64,000 nucleotides of DNA from Bacillota bacterium (GTDB lineage Bacteria; Bacillota; Clostridia; Christensenellales; Borkfalkiaceae): positions 1-64,000 of the forward strand of contig QAKE01000011.1 in the NCBI GenBank assembly GCA_003343995.1, written 5' to 3'. The position numbers and the translations under genes are program-made. Positions 7,535 through 16,196 of the stretch are shown here, piece by piece. The notes beneath the pieces were generated by a model, which saw only the letters and a program-made list of their open reading frames with translations, did not search any database and was not told the DNA's origin. Every line of letters starts with the position of its first letter. Within the stretch, counting starts at the first letter, position 1.

Positions 7535-8357
7535 GGGAGGACAGCTGCCAGAAGGCCACCGCGCTGGCCGCCGCCACGTTGAGGGAGTCCACCCCGTGGG
7601 CCATGGGAATCCGCACCGTGTAGTCACAGGCCGCGATGGTCTGGTGGGACAGGCCGTCCCCTTCCGCCCCCAGCAGCACCGCCAGCCGCGGCTCGGCGGC
7701 CAGGGCCGGGTCCCGCAGCGAGACCGAACGGTCGGACAGCGCCATGGCTGCGGTGGCAAACCCCAGCTCCCGCAGCCGGGCCATCCCCGCCTCGGGCCAG
7801 TCCGCCGCCGCGGCGCCGATCCAGGTCCAGGGGATCTGGAACACCGTCCCCATGCTTACCCGGATGGCACGGCGGCAGAGGGGATCACAGCAGGTGGGGG
7901 TCACCAGAACCCCGTCCATCCCCAGCGCCGCGGCGGAACGGAAGATCGCCCCCACGTTGGTGGCGTCCACCACCCCTTCCAGCACCGCGATCCGCCGCGC
8001 CCCGGCACAGACCTCCTCCACCGTGGGCAGCGGTTTGCGCCGCATGGCGCAGAGCACTCCCCGGGTCAGGGTGTAGCCGGTGAGCGCCGCCAGCACCGCC
8101 CGCTCCCCGGTGTAGACCGGCACCTCGGGGTGCTCGGCCAGCAGTTCCCGGGCCGGGCCTTCCGCCTTCTGCCGCTCCATCAAAAAGCTCAGCGGCTGCC
8201 AGCCCGCCGCCAGTGCCAGCCGGATTACCTTGGGGCTTTCGGCGATCAGCACCCCCTTCTCCGGCTCCAGCTTGCTGCGCAGCCGGGTGTCGGTCAGGCT
8301 GGTATACACCGCCAGCTCCGGCATCCCCAGGTCGGTCACCGTGATCCATTCTCCCAT
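7527..8357 (-). CDS. SpoU/TrmH-family RNA 2'-O-methyltransferase
   Basis: This 276-residue protein has an N-terminal substrate-binding domain (residues 1 to about 105) and a SpoU catalytic domain with a trefoil knot. Its motifs are in order: motif 1 NVGAIFRSAAALGM, motif 2 LGAEGDGLS, and motif 3 IPMAHGVDSLNVAAASAV. The last two form the S-adenosylmethionine pocket. It would methylate the 2' hydroxyl of a ribose in 23S rRNA or tRNA; the precise target cannot be told from sequence. An AGGAGG site precedes the ATG. It lies divergent to the Fe-ADH gene and converges with the DUF5655 gene. Confidence 0.92.
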   Translation of the reverse strand: MGEWITVTDLGMPELAVYTSLTDTRLRSKLEPEKGVLIAESPKVIRLALAAGWQPLSFLMERQKAEGPARELLAEHPEVPVYTGERAVLAALTGYTLTRGVLCAMRRKPLPTVEEVCAGARRIAVLEGVVDATNVGAIFRSAAALGMDGVLVTPTCCDPLCRRAIRVSMGTVFQIPWTWIGAAAADWPEAGMARLRELGFATAAMALSDRSVSLRDPALAAEPRLAVLLGAEGDGLSHQTIAACDYTVRIPMAHGVDSLNVAAASAVAFWQLSSLT

Positions 8358-8484
8358 CTCATTGCCTCCTCGTTCCGGGTTGTTTTTCTTCTATTGTACC
8401 ACATCCCCGCCACCGGGCAACCTGCCCAAATCCGGGTGGGATTTTTGTCCATTTCCGCAGATTGATTCTGCCGCCGTTTGGGAT

Positions 8485-8501
8485 TATACTGATAGTATCA
8501 G
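8485..8501 (+). promoter_or_regulatory. Fe-ADH promoter element with a CTGATA/TATCAG palindrome
   Basis: TATACT (8485-8490) is a plausible -10 for the Fe-ADH gene. It overlaps the perfect palindrome CTGATAGTATCAG (8489-8501). This does not match the Rex consensus expected for a redox-controlled alcohol dehydrogenase. No clear -35 was found. Confidence 0.4.
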
Positions 8502-8566
8502 GATTGTCAAACTTCTGTCAATCCGCAATTCCGCAACGCTGCAAAAGCAAAAAGGAGGCAATTCCC

Positions 8567-9784
8567 ATGGCAAGATTTACCCTGCCCCGCGACCTGTACC
8601 ACGGCAAAGGTGCGCTGGCGGCTTTGAAAGACTTTGAAGGCAAAAAGGCAATCGTCTGCGTCGGCGGCGGTTCGATGAAACGGTTCGGGTTCCTGGACAA
8701 GGCTGTGGGATACCTGAAAGAGGCCGGCATGGAGGTCAAGATCTTTGACGGCATCGAGCCGGATCCCTCGGTGGAGACGGTCATGCGCGGCGCCGCCGCC
8801 ATGGCGGAGTTCGAGCCGGACTGGATCATCGCCATGGGCGGCGGTTCCCCCATCGACGCGGCCAAGGCCATGTGGATCAAGTACGAATACCCCGACATCA
8901 CCTTTGAGGATATGTGCAAGGTGTTCGGCATTCCCAAGCTGCGCCAGAAGGCCCACTTCTGCGCCATCTCCTCCACCTCCGGCACCGCCACCGAGGTGAC
9001 CGCCTTCTCCATCATCACCGACTACTCCAAGGGCATCAAGTATCCCATCGCGGACTTTGAGATCACCCCCGACGTGGCCATCGTGGATCCCGAGCTGGCC
9101 GAGACCATGCCCAAAAAGCTGGTTGCCCACACCGGTATGGATGCCATGACCCACGCCATCGAGGCCTATGTTTCCACCGCCAACTGCAACTACACCGATC
9201 CCCTGGCCATCTTTGCCATCCGCATGATCCAGGCCGATCTGGTGGGCAGCTACAACGGCGACATGGCCAAGCGGGACGCCATGCATGACGCCCAGTGCCT
9301 GGCCGGCATGGCCTTCTCCAACGCCCTGCTGGGCATCGTCCACTCCATGGCCCACAAGACCGGCGCGGCCTTTGCCGATTACGGCGCCCACATCATCCAC
9401 GGTGCGGCCAACGCCATGTATCTGCCCAAGGTCATCGCATTCAACGCCAAGGATCCCACCGCCAAGGCCCGCTACGGCGTCATCGCCGACGAGATGAAGC
9501 TGGGCGGCGACAACGACGACGAGAAGGTCAAGCTGCTCATCGCCTATCTGCGCGGCATGAACGACGACCTGAACATCCCCCACGGCATCAAGTTCTACGG
9601 CCCCGACAGCTACCCCTGCGAGCAGGGCTTTGTCCCCGAGGAGGTCTTCCTGGAGCGTCTGCCCGAGATCGCCAAGAACGCCATCGGCGACGCCTGCACC
9701 GGCTCCAACCCCCGGCAGCCCAGCCAGGAGGAAATGGAAAAGCTGCTCAAGTGCTGCTACTACGACACCGAGGTGGATTTCTGA
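8567..9784 (+). CDS. Iron-containing alcohol dehydrogenase (complete copy)
   Basis: This 405-residue group III alcohol dehydrogenase has the nucleotide-binding half with the GGGSPIDAAK signature and the metal-binding half with GMDAMTHAIEAY (Asp and His), HSMAHKTGAAF (His) and IIHGAANAMYLP (His). It reduces aldehydes to alcohols with NAD(P)H, for example acetaldehyde or butyraldehyde in fermentation. The length and motifs are those of clostridial Fe-ADH and butanol dehydrogenases. The ATG at 8567 follows AAGGAGG. A terminator lies 45 bp after the stop. The 3' part, from 9027 onward, lies in the long duplication; the 5' part is present only once in the window. Confidence 0.95.
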   Translation: MARFTLPRDLYHGKGALAALKDFEGKKAIVCVGGGSMKRFGFLDKAVGYLKEAGMEVKIFDGIEPDPSVETVMRGAAAMAEFEPDWIIAMGGGSPIDAAKAMWIKYEYPDITFEDMCKVFGIPKLRQKAHFCAISSTSGTATEVTAFSIITDYSKGIKYPIADFEITPDVAIVDPELAETMPKKLVAHTGMDAMTHAIEAYVSTANCNYTDPLAIFAIRMIQADLVGSYNGDMAKRDAMHDAQCLAGMAFSNALLGIVHSMAHKTGAAFADYGAHIIHGAANAMYLPKVIAFNAKDPTAKARYGVIADEMKLGGDNDDEKVKLLIAYLRGMNDDLNIPHGIKFYGPDSYPCEQGFVPEEVFLERLPEIAKNAIGDACTGSNPRQPSQEEMEKLLKCCYYDTEVDF

Positions 9785-9828
9785 TCCCGACCGATTTTAC
9801 ATGGCAGAGGCGCACACATCTGCTTTCC

Positions 9829-9867
9829 GGAGAGGGGAACCCGTGGGTTCCCCTCTCCCCTTTTTTT
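9829..9867 (+). terminator. Rho-independent terminator of the Fe-ADH gene (copy B)
   Basis: Same 14-bp perfect stem and T tail as at 803-841. Confidence 0.9.
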
Positions 9868-9893
9868 GCCAGAAAAAATCTGCGGGCTCCCCC

Positions 9894-10006
9894 TTGACAG
9901 CGGAAGGCTGGTATGGTAAAGTATCTGTGTTAGCCAATGCTAACTAACAAGCGCCGCACATCTCCTCTGTGCGGTTTTTCCCACCCAAGCGTTAGCATAA
10001 GCTAAC
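9894..10006 (+). promoter_or_regulatory. Promoter, paired palindromic operators and attenuator-like hairpin (copy B)
   Basis: TTGACA (9894-9899) and TAAAGT (9917-9922) form the promoter. The GTTAGC-N4-GCTAAC palindromes lie at 9929-9944 and 9991-10006. The hairpin with a T tail lies at 9954-9979. All are identical to copy A, so both copies should respond to the same regulator. Confidence 0.75.
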
Positions 10007-10028
10007 TACCAAGGAAAGGAGCCCAGCC

Positions 10029-10616
10029 ATGAACCAGCCCACCGCCCAAAGCCGCCGCAGTTTTGAGAGTGCCCTGGCGGAACTCTGCGCCCCCACCCTG
10101 GCCCGGGTCAAGCCGGCCAGCCTCTTCCGGTACCAGCCCGCCCCCGGGGTGGACCTGGCCCGCCGGGTGGCACACTGGGACGCGGCCCTCTCGGAACTGG
10201 GGGTGACGGTGCGGGCGCTCAAGACCTGCCCCCGCACCGGGGCGGTGCTGGTCTATGTCTACCGGCCGGGCTGGCTGGGGCAGATCCTGGCCGACCCGGC
10301 GGTGGGGGCCTTCCTGGAACAGGAGGGCTACCGCCCCGGCGACGCGGAGGCACTGCTGGGCCAGCTGTCCCGGCGGCTCTGCTGCCAGGAGGACTTCCCC
10401 CACGAGATCGGGGTCTTTCTGGGCTATCCGCTGGAGGACGTGGTGGGCTTTATCCGCAACCGGGGCCGCAACTATACCTATTGCGGGTATTGGAAGGCTT
10501 ACGGCGATCCCGCCCGGGCGCAGCAATGTTTTGCCCGGTACAAAAAATGCGAAGAGATTTACAAGCGGCTTTTTGCCGGCGGCACCCCGCTGCGGCGGCT
10601 GACCGTCGCCGCCTGA
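10029..10616 (+). CDS. DUF3793 family protein (copy B)
   Basis: Identical in protein sequence to the gene at 1003-1590 (195 residues), with the same leader and the same 32-bp gap to the flavodoxin gene. Sequence alone does not show whether both copies are expressed; nothing in the control region differs. Confidence 0.85.
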   Translation: MNQPTAQSRRSFESALAELCAPTLARVKPASLFRYQPAPGVDLARRVAHWDAALSELGVTVRALKTCPRTGAVLVYVYRPGWLGQILADPAVGAFLEQEGYRPGDAEALLGQLSRRLCCQEDFPHEIGVFLGYPLEDVVGFIRNRGRNYTYCGYWKAYGDPARAQQCFARYKKCEEIYKRLFAGGTPLRRLTVAA

Positions 10617-10648
10617 GGCCGCGGCGAACCGAAAGGGAGGTTTGACAG

Positions 10649-11077
10649 ATGAAGAAACTGGCTGTGATTTATTGGAGCGGCACCGGCAACACCGAGGCGA
10701 TGGCCCGGCTGGTGGCCGAGGGAGCCGGGCAGGCCGGCGCCCAGGCCGAACTGCTGACCTGCGCCCAGGTGGGGGCGGACACCGCCGCCGTCTACGACGG
10801 CTTTGCCCTGGGCTGCCCGGCCATGGGAGCGGAGCAGCTGGAGGAAAGCGAGTTCGAACCCATGTACCAGGGGCTGCGTGGGTCGCTGTCGGGTAAACCG
10901 GTGGTGCTCTTCGGCAGCTACGGCTGGGGATCGGGAGAATGGATGGAGACCTGGGCCGAGGATCTGGCCCAGGCCGGCGGACGGATGCCCGCCGAGCCGG
11001 TCATCGTCAACGGCATGCCGGAAGGCGATGACGCCGCCGCCTGCACCGCCCTGGGGGCGGCCCTGGCCAACGCATAA
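10649..11077 (+). CDS. Flavodoxin (copy B)
   Basis: Identical 142-residue flavodoxin to the gene at 1623-2051, with the SGTGNTEAMA FMN phosphate loop. It is the second gene of the duplicated, possibly iron-responsive pair. If the duplication is real, it doubles the dose of an electron carrier used when iron is limiting. Confidence 0.92.
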   Translation: MKKLAVIYWSGTGNTEAMARLVAEGAGQAGAQAELLTCAQVGADTAAVYDGFALGCPAMGAEQLEESEFEPMYQGLRGSLSGKPVVLFGSYGWGSGEWMETWAEDLAQAGGRMPAEPVIVNGMPEGDDAAACTALGAALANA

Positions 11078-11120
11078 GACAATTCCCTGCGCTTGATAGC
11101 GCTGTTGCCCTTCTTTTCCG

Positions 11121-11189
11121 GCGCCCCGTCCTCCGTGGGGCGCTGGTTTTTTGGCGCAAAAAAGCCCGGCGGGGGCTTCCCTGCCGGGC
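11121..11189. terminator. Back-to-back terminators between flavodoxin and aldo-keto reductase (copy B)
   Basis: The GCGCCCC/GGGGCGC stem with six T serves the plus strand. The GCCCGGC/GCCGGGC stem with an A run on its left serves the minus strand. The arrangement is identical to 2095-2163. Confidence 0.82.
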
Positions 11190-11196
11190 GGAGTGT

Positions 11197-12183
11197 TCAG
11201 CTGTTCTGGTCGATGCGGGCCAGTTCGTCGGGGGTGAAGTCGGGGCTGTCCAGCACCTTGAGGTCGTCCAGAATCTGCTCGGGACGGCTGGCGCCCACCA
11301 GCACGCTGGTCACGGCGCCGTCGTGCAGAATCCATTTCAGCGCCATGGTGGCCAGGCTCTCGCCCCGGTTGGCGGCGATCTCGTTGAGGGCGCGGATCTG
11401 GTCCAGCCGTTCGGGGGTCAGGGCGCTGTCCTTGAGGAACCGCCCGTCGGTGCGGATGCGGCTGTCCTCGGGGATGCCATGGAGGTAGCGGTCGGTGAGC
11501 AGCCCCTGGGCCAGCGGGCTGAAGGCGATGATCCCTTTGCCCAGCCGGGCGGCGGTCTCCTTCAGGCCGTTCTTCTCGATGGTGCGGTCAAAGATGGAGT
11601 AGCGGTTCTGGTTGATGACAAAAGGACAGTGCAGTTCGGTGAGGATGGCGGCGGCCCGCTCCAGGGTGGGGCCGTCGTAGTTGGAAAGCCCGGCGTAGAG
11701 GGCTTTGCCGCTGCGCACCGCCTGGTCCAGGGCGCCCATGGTTTCCTCCAGCGGGGTGTCGGGGTCCATCCGGTGGTGGTAGAAGATGTCCACATAGTCC
11801 AGCCCCATCCGTTTCAGGCTCTGGTCCAGGCTGGCCAGCAGGTATTTCCGGCTGCCCCAGTCGCCGTAGGGGCCGTCCCACATGAGATAGCCGGCCTTGG
11901 TGGAGATGATGAGTTCGTCCCGGTAGGGGGCAAAATCCTCCCGCAGCAGCCGGCCGAAGTTGCGCTCGGCGGCGCCGGGTTCGGGGCCGTAGTTGTTGGC
12001 CAGGTCGAAATGGGTGATGCCGTGGTCAAAGGCGGTGCGGCAGATGGCCCGCATCGTCTCAAAGCGGCCGGTGTCCCCGAAATTGTGCCACAGACCCAGT
12101 GAGACGGTGGGCAGCCGAAGCCCGCTGGCGCCGCTGGGGTTGTAGCGCATGGTGGCATACCGCGCCGAAGATGCCTGATACAT
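11197..12183 (-). CDS. yghZ: Aldo-keto reductase, YghZ type (copy B)
   Basis: Identical to the 328-residue reductase at 2171-3157, with the same internal ATG preceded by GGGAGG. The catalytic Asp and Tyr (FDLANNYGPEPG) and Lys (STKAGY) are intact, so this copy should be functional. Confidence 0.9.
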   Translation of the reverse strand: MYQASSARYATMRYNPSGASGLRLPTVSLGLWHNFGDTGRFETMRAICRTAFDHGITHFDLANNYGPEPGAAERNFGRLLREDFAPYRDELIISTKAGYLMWDGPYGDWGSRKYLLASLDQSLKRMGLDYVDIFYHHRMDPDTPLEETMGALDQAVRSGKALYAGLSNYDGPTLERAAAILTELHCPFVINQNRYSIFDRTIEKNGLKETAARLGKGIIAFSPLAQGLLTDRYLHGIPEDSRIRTDGRFLKDSALTPERLDQIRALNEIAANRGESLATMALKWILHDGAVTSVLVGASRPEQILDDLKVLDSPDFTPDELARIDQNS

Positions 12184-12325
12184 GGAAAAACGCCTCCCTT
12201 GTTTTGGTTGGTTCCAGCATACCAAATTCCGCCGAAAAATACAATGCCGCAGGGGCCGCTCCCCTTTTGAGAGAGCGGCCCCCGCGGTATGGTGTTGCGT
12301 GAGAGGAAGATCACCAAGGAGAAAA

Positions 12326-12709
12326 TCAAGCTTGTTCCTGCTTCTGGCAGTCGCCGCACAGGCCGGTGATGATGAAGCTGTAGCTTTCGGCCTTGACGTT
12401 GGTGCAGGAGGAGACCAGCGCTTCCAGCTGATCGTTGGGCAGGTCGATGTTGGTCACCTTCTTGCAGGAGCGGCAGTAGAAATGCTGATGGGGGGTCAGT
12501 TCCCAGTCGAAACGGTCGGCTTCTCCCGGAACGCCAACCCGGCGGATTTTACCGATGTCAACCAGGGTGTTGAGGTTGCGGTAAACGGTGCCGAGGCTCA
12601 GATGAGGGCAGGTTTCCCGGGCGAGATTATAGATCTGTAAAGCGGTCAGGTGCTCTTTTGCGTTAAGGACCGTGTCAAGAATAACCTGACGCTGCCAAGA
12701 ATAATTCAT
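12326..12709 (-). CDS. Fur-family metalloregulator, PerR-like (copy B)
   Basis: Identical 127-residue protein to 3300-3683, with the winged helix, both CxxC pairs and the PHQHFYC metal motif. Two identical regulator genes 9 kb apart are unusual. A real duplication would double the repressor dose together with its possible targets. Confidence 0.9.
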   Translation of the reverse strand: MNYSWQRQVILDTVLNAKEHLTALQIYNLARETCPHLSLGTVYRNLNTLVDIGKIRRVGVPGEADRFDWELTPHQHFYCRSCKKVTNIDLPNDQLEALVSSCTNVKAESYSFIITGLCGDCQKQEQA

Positions 12710-12830
12710 ACCGAATTCCCCTTTTCGCCCCTGTCAGATGGAGAGATGGACAAGGGACACCTTTCACAAAATTTCGAGACGTTTCCCGTACCAAAAACCG
12801 GATCAGCTAAAAAACCCGATAGAAACGTAT

Positions 12831-12845
12831 TGTATTTATAATACA
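12831..12845. promoter_or_regulatory. Inverted repeat upstream of the fur-like gene (copy B)
   Basis: The same TGTATTTATAATACA 6-3-6 inverted repeat as at 3805-3819, in the same position relative to the regulator gene. Confidence 0.45.
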
Positions 12846-13039
12846 CAAAAGAATCGTGGGATGTCAATAGATTTCCGCCCGTTAGCAAAAATAATGTAAA
12901 GAATTTACCGCAAAATGGGGAAAATCAGTAAAAAAATGTTCATAATCTGACATTTGAGAGAAAAAGAGGAATTGAAGGCAACTGATAAAAAGTATCGCTA
13001 TTTGGCGGGGAGGCGGGAGTGAAGGCATTGGTGCCCCCC

Positions 13040-13862
13040 GAGGGGGAGGTTGGGGGCTTTCCCGGAAAGCGGGTGGTTTTGGAAAGGCCCGCCGGGGAGC
13101 CGCAGGCCCGGGGCTGCCGATAACGGGAGGACCTCCACGGGAGCGTTCCTCCCCCGAAGGCGTTCCTTTTTGTGACCAAAAAGGAACCGAAAAAGTCCCA
13201 CCGGTTTCGAGGCGGTGGACGCGCGACCAGGGTCTCCGACCCTGGACCCCTTTTGACCCCCGCCGCGGACGGGGGCCAAAAGCAATGAAGGGGGAGGCTT
13301 CGCCTCCCCGATCTGATAAAAGGTTTCGGGGGGCCCCTGCCCCTTCGTTGGATGAAGGAAATAGAGAGACTTTTGTTTTAACATTTTGCGCCCGAAATGT
13401 TGAAAAAAGAGAGGCCGCGCTTCCCTACTTCTAAAATTTAATAAAATGCCAGAGGCATGAGATGGTGTGTAACCACTCGTTGCCTCTGGCATTTTTCTTT
13501 AGAAAAAAACGTTATGGAAGATTTTCTAAAACCCTTCCGCTAATTTTGGATTCCGTGTCCGGAGGAGCCTGGATAGGTGGTGAGGATTAGAGAAGGTTTG
13601 AAAAGGGCGAAGCCCTTTCTCTAATCCATACCTTGCGATTGGCCCCCGTCCGCGGTGGGGGCCAATCGGAGTCCAGGGCTTTCAGCCCTGGACGGGCGTC
13701 CACCGCCTCGGAACGGTGGCGGTTTTTCCGTCGCTTTTTGGCGGCAAAAAGCGACAACACTTCGGAGGGATGCCGTCTTCGTGGAGGTCATCGACCCCGA
13801 AACAGCGAGAAACCAACGGTCCCCGTCGGGCCTATCGGCAGGCAGCCGCCTTCCCCCAAAAG
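13040..13862. repeat. Double-armed hairpin-chain intergenic repeat R2
   Basis: Same architecture as R1, but the arms differ after 13232, where the long duplication ends. The central hairpin is AAATGCCAGAGGCA (13444-13457) paired with TGCCTCTGGCATTT (13481-13494). It differs from R1 at several positions but is still fully paired. The right arm carries GTCGCTTTTT/AAAAAGCGAC in place of GTTCCTTTTTT/AAAAAAGGAAC, another compensated change. The right end touches the stop codon of the ECF S-component gene. No supportable gene lies inside. Confidence 0.85.
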
Positions 13863-13864
13863 CC

Positions 13865-14431
13865 TCAAACAGAAGAAGTCTGTTTCTGGCTTTTGCGGAA
13901 ACGCACCAGGCCGGTGCGGTCCAGCGCCACCATCACCGCCGGGATGAAGATCAGCTGCAGAATAATGCCGGGCACCGCATTGGCAAAGGCGCCGGCCCAG
14001 AAGGCCGCCAGGGTGAAGCTGCTGCCGGTCAGACCCAGCAGAACCACTTCCACCAGCCCCCAGACCAGCCGCCCCGCCACCATGGCGGCAATCAGGCAGC
14101 GGTAAAGGGAGATGACGCACTGCCACCGGGACCGGGCATACAGGAACCCGGCCACCGCACCGTAGGTGGCCAGCTCAAAGGCCATGGCGGTGGCGGTGGG
14201 GAAGATCGGCGGCATGCCGAACATCATGGAACGCAGCAGCGGCAGAATGAAGCCCACCGCCAAGCCGTACTGCCAGCCGCAGACCAGCCCGCACAGCAGC
14301 ACCGGAATGTGCATGGGCAGCAGCATGCTGCCGATCTGGGGGATCTGGCCGGTGAAGAAGGGCAGCACCAGGCCCAGGGCCAGCATCATGGCCGCCACAG
14401 CCAGGGTTTTGACTTTGCTTTGGGTTTTCAT
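13865..14431 (-). CDS. ECF transporter S component (substrate not determined)
   Basis: This 188-residue membrane protein has five to six hydrophobic segments. The LPMHIPVLLCGLVCGW and FPTATAMAFELATYGAVAGF segments are typical of ECF S components for vitamins or small metabolites. It would bind a substrate and work with a shared ECF ATPase/T module encoded elsewhere; none is present here. The ATG at 14431 overlaps the stop of the uridine-kinase-like gene (ATGA), so the two are translationally coupled, which hints at a nucleoside or cofactor precursor as substrate. A GTG three bases upstream is an alternative start. Confidence 0.82.
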   Translation of the reverse strand: MKTQSKVKTLAVAAMMLALGLVLPFFTGQIPQIGSMLLPMHIPVLLCGLVCGWQYGLAVGFILPLLRSMMFGMPPIFPTATAMAFELATYGAVAGFLYARSRWQCVISLYRCLIAAMVAGRLVWGLVEVVLLGLTGSSFTLAAFWAGAFANAVPGIILQLIFIPAVMVALDRTGLVRFRKSQKQTSSV

Positions 14432-15027
14432 CACAATGTACCTCCTTGGTCTTGGGGAGCGTCGGTCCGCAGAAGAATCTGGGCGCGCCCCTGGGGATTT
14501 TCCCGGGTGAAGTATTGCTCTTCCAGTGGGATCCAGGTGGTGAGAAATGCCTCGTACCGTTCCGGATTGCGGCGCAGCAGACGGCGGCGCTGCTCCTCCG
14601 GCGATACGGTCAGGAACACCCGCAGATCATAGCCGCTGTCCAGCGCCGGGTGCAGGCTGTAACTGCCCTCCACCACCGTCAGCGCCGTGGGCTGCAGCAG
14701 CACCGGCGGCGCAAAGGCGCCCTCGCGGCAGCGGTAGGCCCGGTACCGGATGGGCTGCCCTGCCCGGGCCGGGTCCAGCGCTTCCTGCCGGAAACGGGTC
14801 AGGTCGATGTTGCCGGCGCTGCGCCGGGTCCAGTCCGCCGGGCGCTGGTCCATGGGCAGATAAAAGTCGTCCATATGCAGCAGATTGCAGCCGGTCTGCG
14901 CCTGCAGCGCCTGGGCCAGGGTGGTTTTGCCGCTGGCACACCGGCCGTCGATGGCCACCACCGCCCGGCCGCCGTCGGCCAGCAGCGGCGCCACCGCCGT
15001 CAGAATCTGTTCCACAGCCTGGTTCAT
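14431..15027 (-). CDS. Uridine kinase/phosphoribulokinase-family P-loop kinase
   Basis: This 198-residue protein opens with a Walker A loop in AIDGRCASGKTTLA near residue 28. HMDDFYLPMDQRP follows, as in uridine kinase and related nucleoside or pantothenate kinases, and VVEGSYSLHP is the Walker B-like segment. It would phosphorylate a small hydroxyl-bearing metabolite such as uridine, but the substrate is not certain. The ATG at 15027 is preceded by GGGGGAGG; a GTG six bases upstream is an alternative start. The ATGA overlap with the ECF S component suggests uptake and phosphorylation of the same compound. Confidence 0.82.
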   Translation of the reverse strand: MNQAVEQILTAVAPLLADGGRAVVAIDGRCASGKTTLAQALQAQTGCNLLHMDDFYLPMDQRPADWTRRSAGNIDLTRFRQEALDPARAGQPIRYRAYRCREGAFAPPVLLQPTALTVVEGSYSLHPALDSGYDLRVFLTVSPEEQRRRLLRRNPERYEAFLTTWIPLEEQYFTRENPQGRAQILLRTDAPQDQGGTL

Positions 15028-15188
15028 CGCCACACCTCCCCCGAAGAGCTTCGAGCGCTCTTATTGTACCGCAGCGGCATGGGCTTGGCAAGGGCACATT
15101 TTCCTGAAAAAATGTCCTCGACCTGGGCCGGGCTCTGTGGTAGAATAAAACCAGATTATCCCGAAATTAGGAAAGGAGCTCTTCCACC

Positions 15189-16109
15189 ATGTCCATCCTC
15201 AAACTCTCTCCCACCTGCAAGGACTATCTGTGGGGCGGCGAACGGCTGCGCACCGACTTCCACATCGACAGCGACCTCAACCCCCTGGCCGAGGCCTGGG
15301 TGCTCTCCTGCCATCCCGACGGCCCCTCCACCGTCTGCAACGGACCCTGGGCCGGCAAGACCCTGGCCCAGTACATCCAGGAAAACCCCGGCTGCCTGGG
15401 CACCGACTGTGACAAATTTGAGGAGTTCCCCATCCTCACCAAGCTCATCGACGCCAAGGGCAACCTCTCCATCCAGGTCCATCCCTCCAACGAGTACGCC
15501 CTGGAACATGAACACCAGTACGGCAAGACCGAAATGTGGTATGTGCTGGACTGCGAGCCCGGCGCTTTCCTCTACTACGGCTTTGACCACGCCATCAGCA
15601 AGGAGGAATTCGAGCGCCGCATCAAGGAGAACACCCTCACCGAGGTGCTCAACGCCGCCCCGGTCCACAAGGGCGACCTCTTCTTCATCCCCTCCGGTAC
15701 CCTCCACGCCATCTGCAAGGGCATCGTACTGGCCGAGGTGCAGCAGAACTCCAACGTCACCTACCGGGTTTACGACTATGGCCGTGTGGGCGCCGACGGC
15801 AAGCCCCGCGCCCTCCACATCGACAAGGCGCTGGATGTGACCGTCTGCGAGCCGCCCCGCGCCGACCATGACTTTGGCGGCCACCTGGCCCGCTGCGACT
15901 ACTTCACGGTGGACGTGGCCGAAGCCCCCTTCCAGGATACCGTGGACGGCAGCTCCTTTGTCTCGCTGCTGGTGGTGGACGGCGAAGGCGCGGTCCGCTG
16001 CGGCCAGGAGACGTTGGAAGTGCGCAAGGGCGACAGCCTCTTCCTGCCTGCTGCCTCCGGCGATTTTGAGGTCACCGGCGGCTGCAAGGTGCTGGTCACC
16101 CGGGTCTGA
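15189..16109 (+). CDS. manA: Mannose-6-phosphate isomerase, class I
   Basis: This 306-residue zinc enzyme interconverts mannose 6-phosphate and fructose 6-phosphate in the cytoplasm. Metal and active-site motifs are present: the N-terminal KDYLWGGERL pattern, the zinc-binding QVHPSN, EMWYVLD, and IPSGTLHAI with the third His. The short length is typical of the Firmicutes ManA group, which lacks the extra helical domain of E. coli ManA. AAAGGAGC lies upstream, and a TAGAAT -10 candidate is at 15141-15146. The gene converges with the ABC system and ends at a strong bidirectional terminator. Confidence 0.94.
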   Translation: MSILKLSPTCKDYLWGGERLRTDFHIDSDLNPLAEAWVLSCHPDGPSTVCNGPWAGKTLAQYIQENPGCLGTDCDKFEEFPILTKLIDAKGNLSIQVHPSNEYALEHEHQYGKTEMWYVLDCEPGAFLYYGFDHAISKEEFERRIKENTLTEVLNAAPVHKGDLFFIPSGTLHAICKGIVLAEVQQNSNVTYRVYDYGRVGADGKPRALHIDKALDVTVCEPPRADHDFGGHLARCDYFTVDVAEAPFQDTVDGSSFVSLLVVDGEGAVRCGQETLEVRKGDSLFLPAASGDFEVTGGCKVLVTRV

Positions 16110-16140
16110 TCCCCTGTCTCCCCTGCCCCTGTGATACAAG

Positions 16141-16179
16141 AACAACCCCGGGACGGAAATTCTCCGTCCCGGGGTTGTT
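16141..16179. terminator. Bidirectional terminator between manA and the FtsX-like gene
   Basis: AACAACCCCGGGACGGA (16141-16157) pairs over 17 bp with TCCGTCCCGGGGTTGTT (16163-16179), with a 5-base loop. It lies between two converging genes. Confidence 0.85.
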
Positions 16180-16196
16180 GTGTCTGTGTGGAAAAA

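Larger units (their letters stand above)
9027..13232. repeat. Long direct repeat, copy B
   Basis: Partner of 1-4206. Copy B begins at the base matching window position 1, inside the Fe-ADH gene, so the true left boundary is upstream of both. Genes and signals are in the same order as in copy A. The right boundary is in repeat R2. Confidence 0.95.

Noticed and set aside
8485..8501. Rex operator in front of the Fe-ADH gene
   Set aside because: The palindrome CTGATAGTATCAG does not match the Rex pattern TTGTTAA-N4-TTAACAA. It is kept only as an unassigned inverted repeat.
14432..15180. Vitamin riboswitch upstream of the ECF S component
   Set aside because: The gene is preceded directly by the uridine-kinase-like gene with an ATGA overlap, and the region upstream of that gene is only about 160 bp with a short hairpin and no recognisable riboswitch core.
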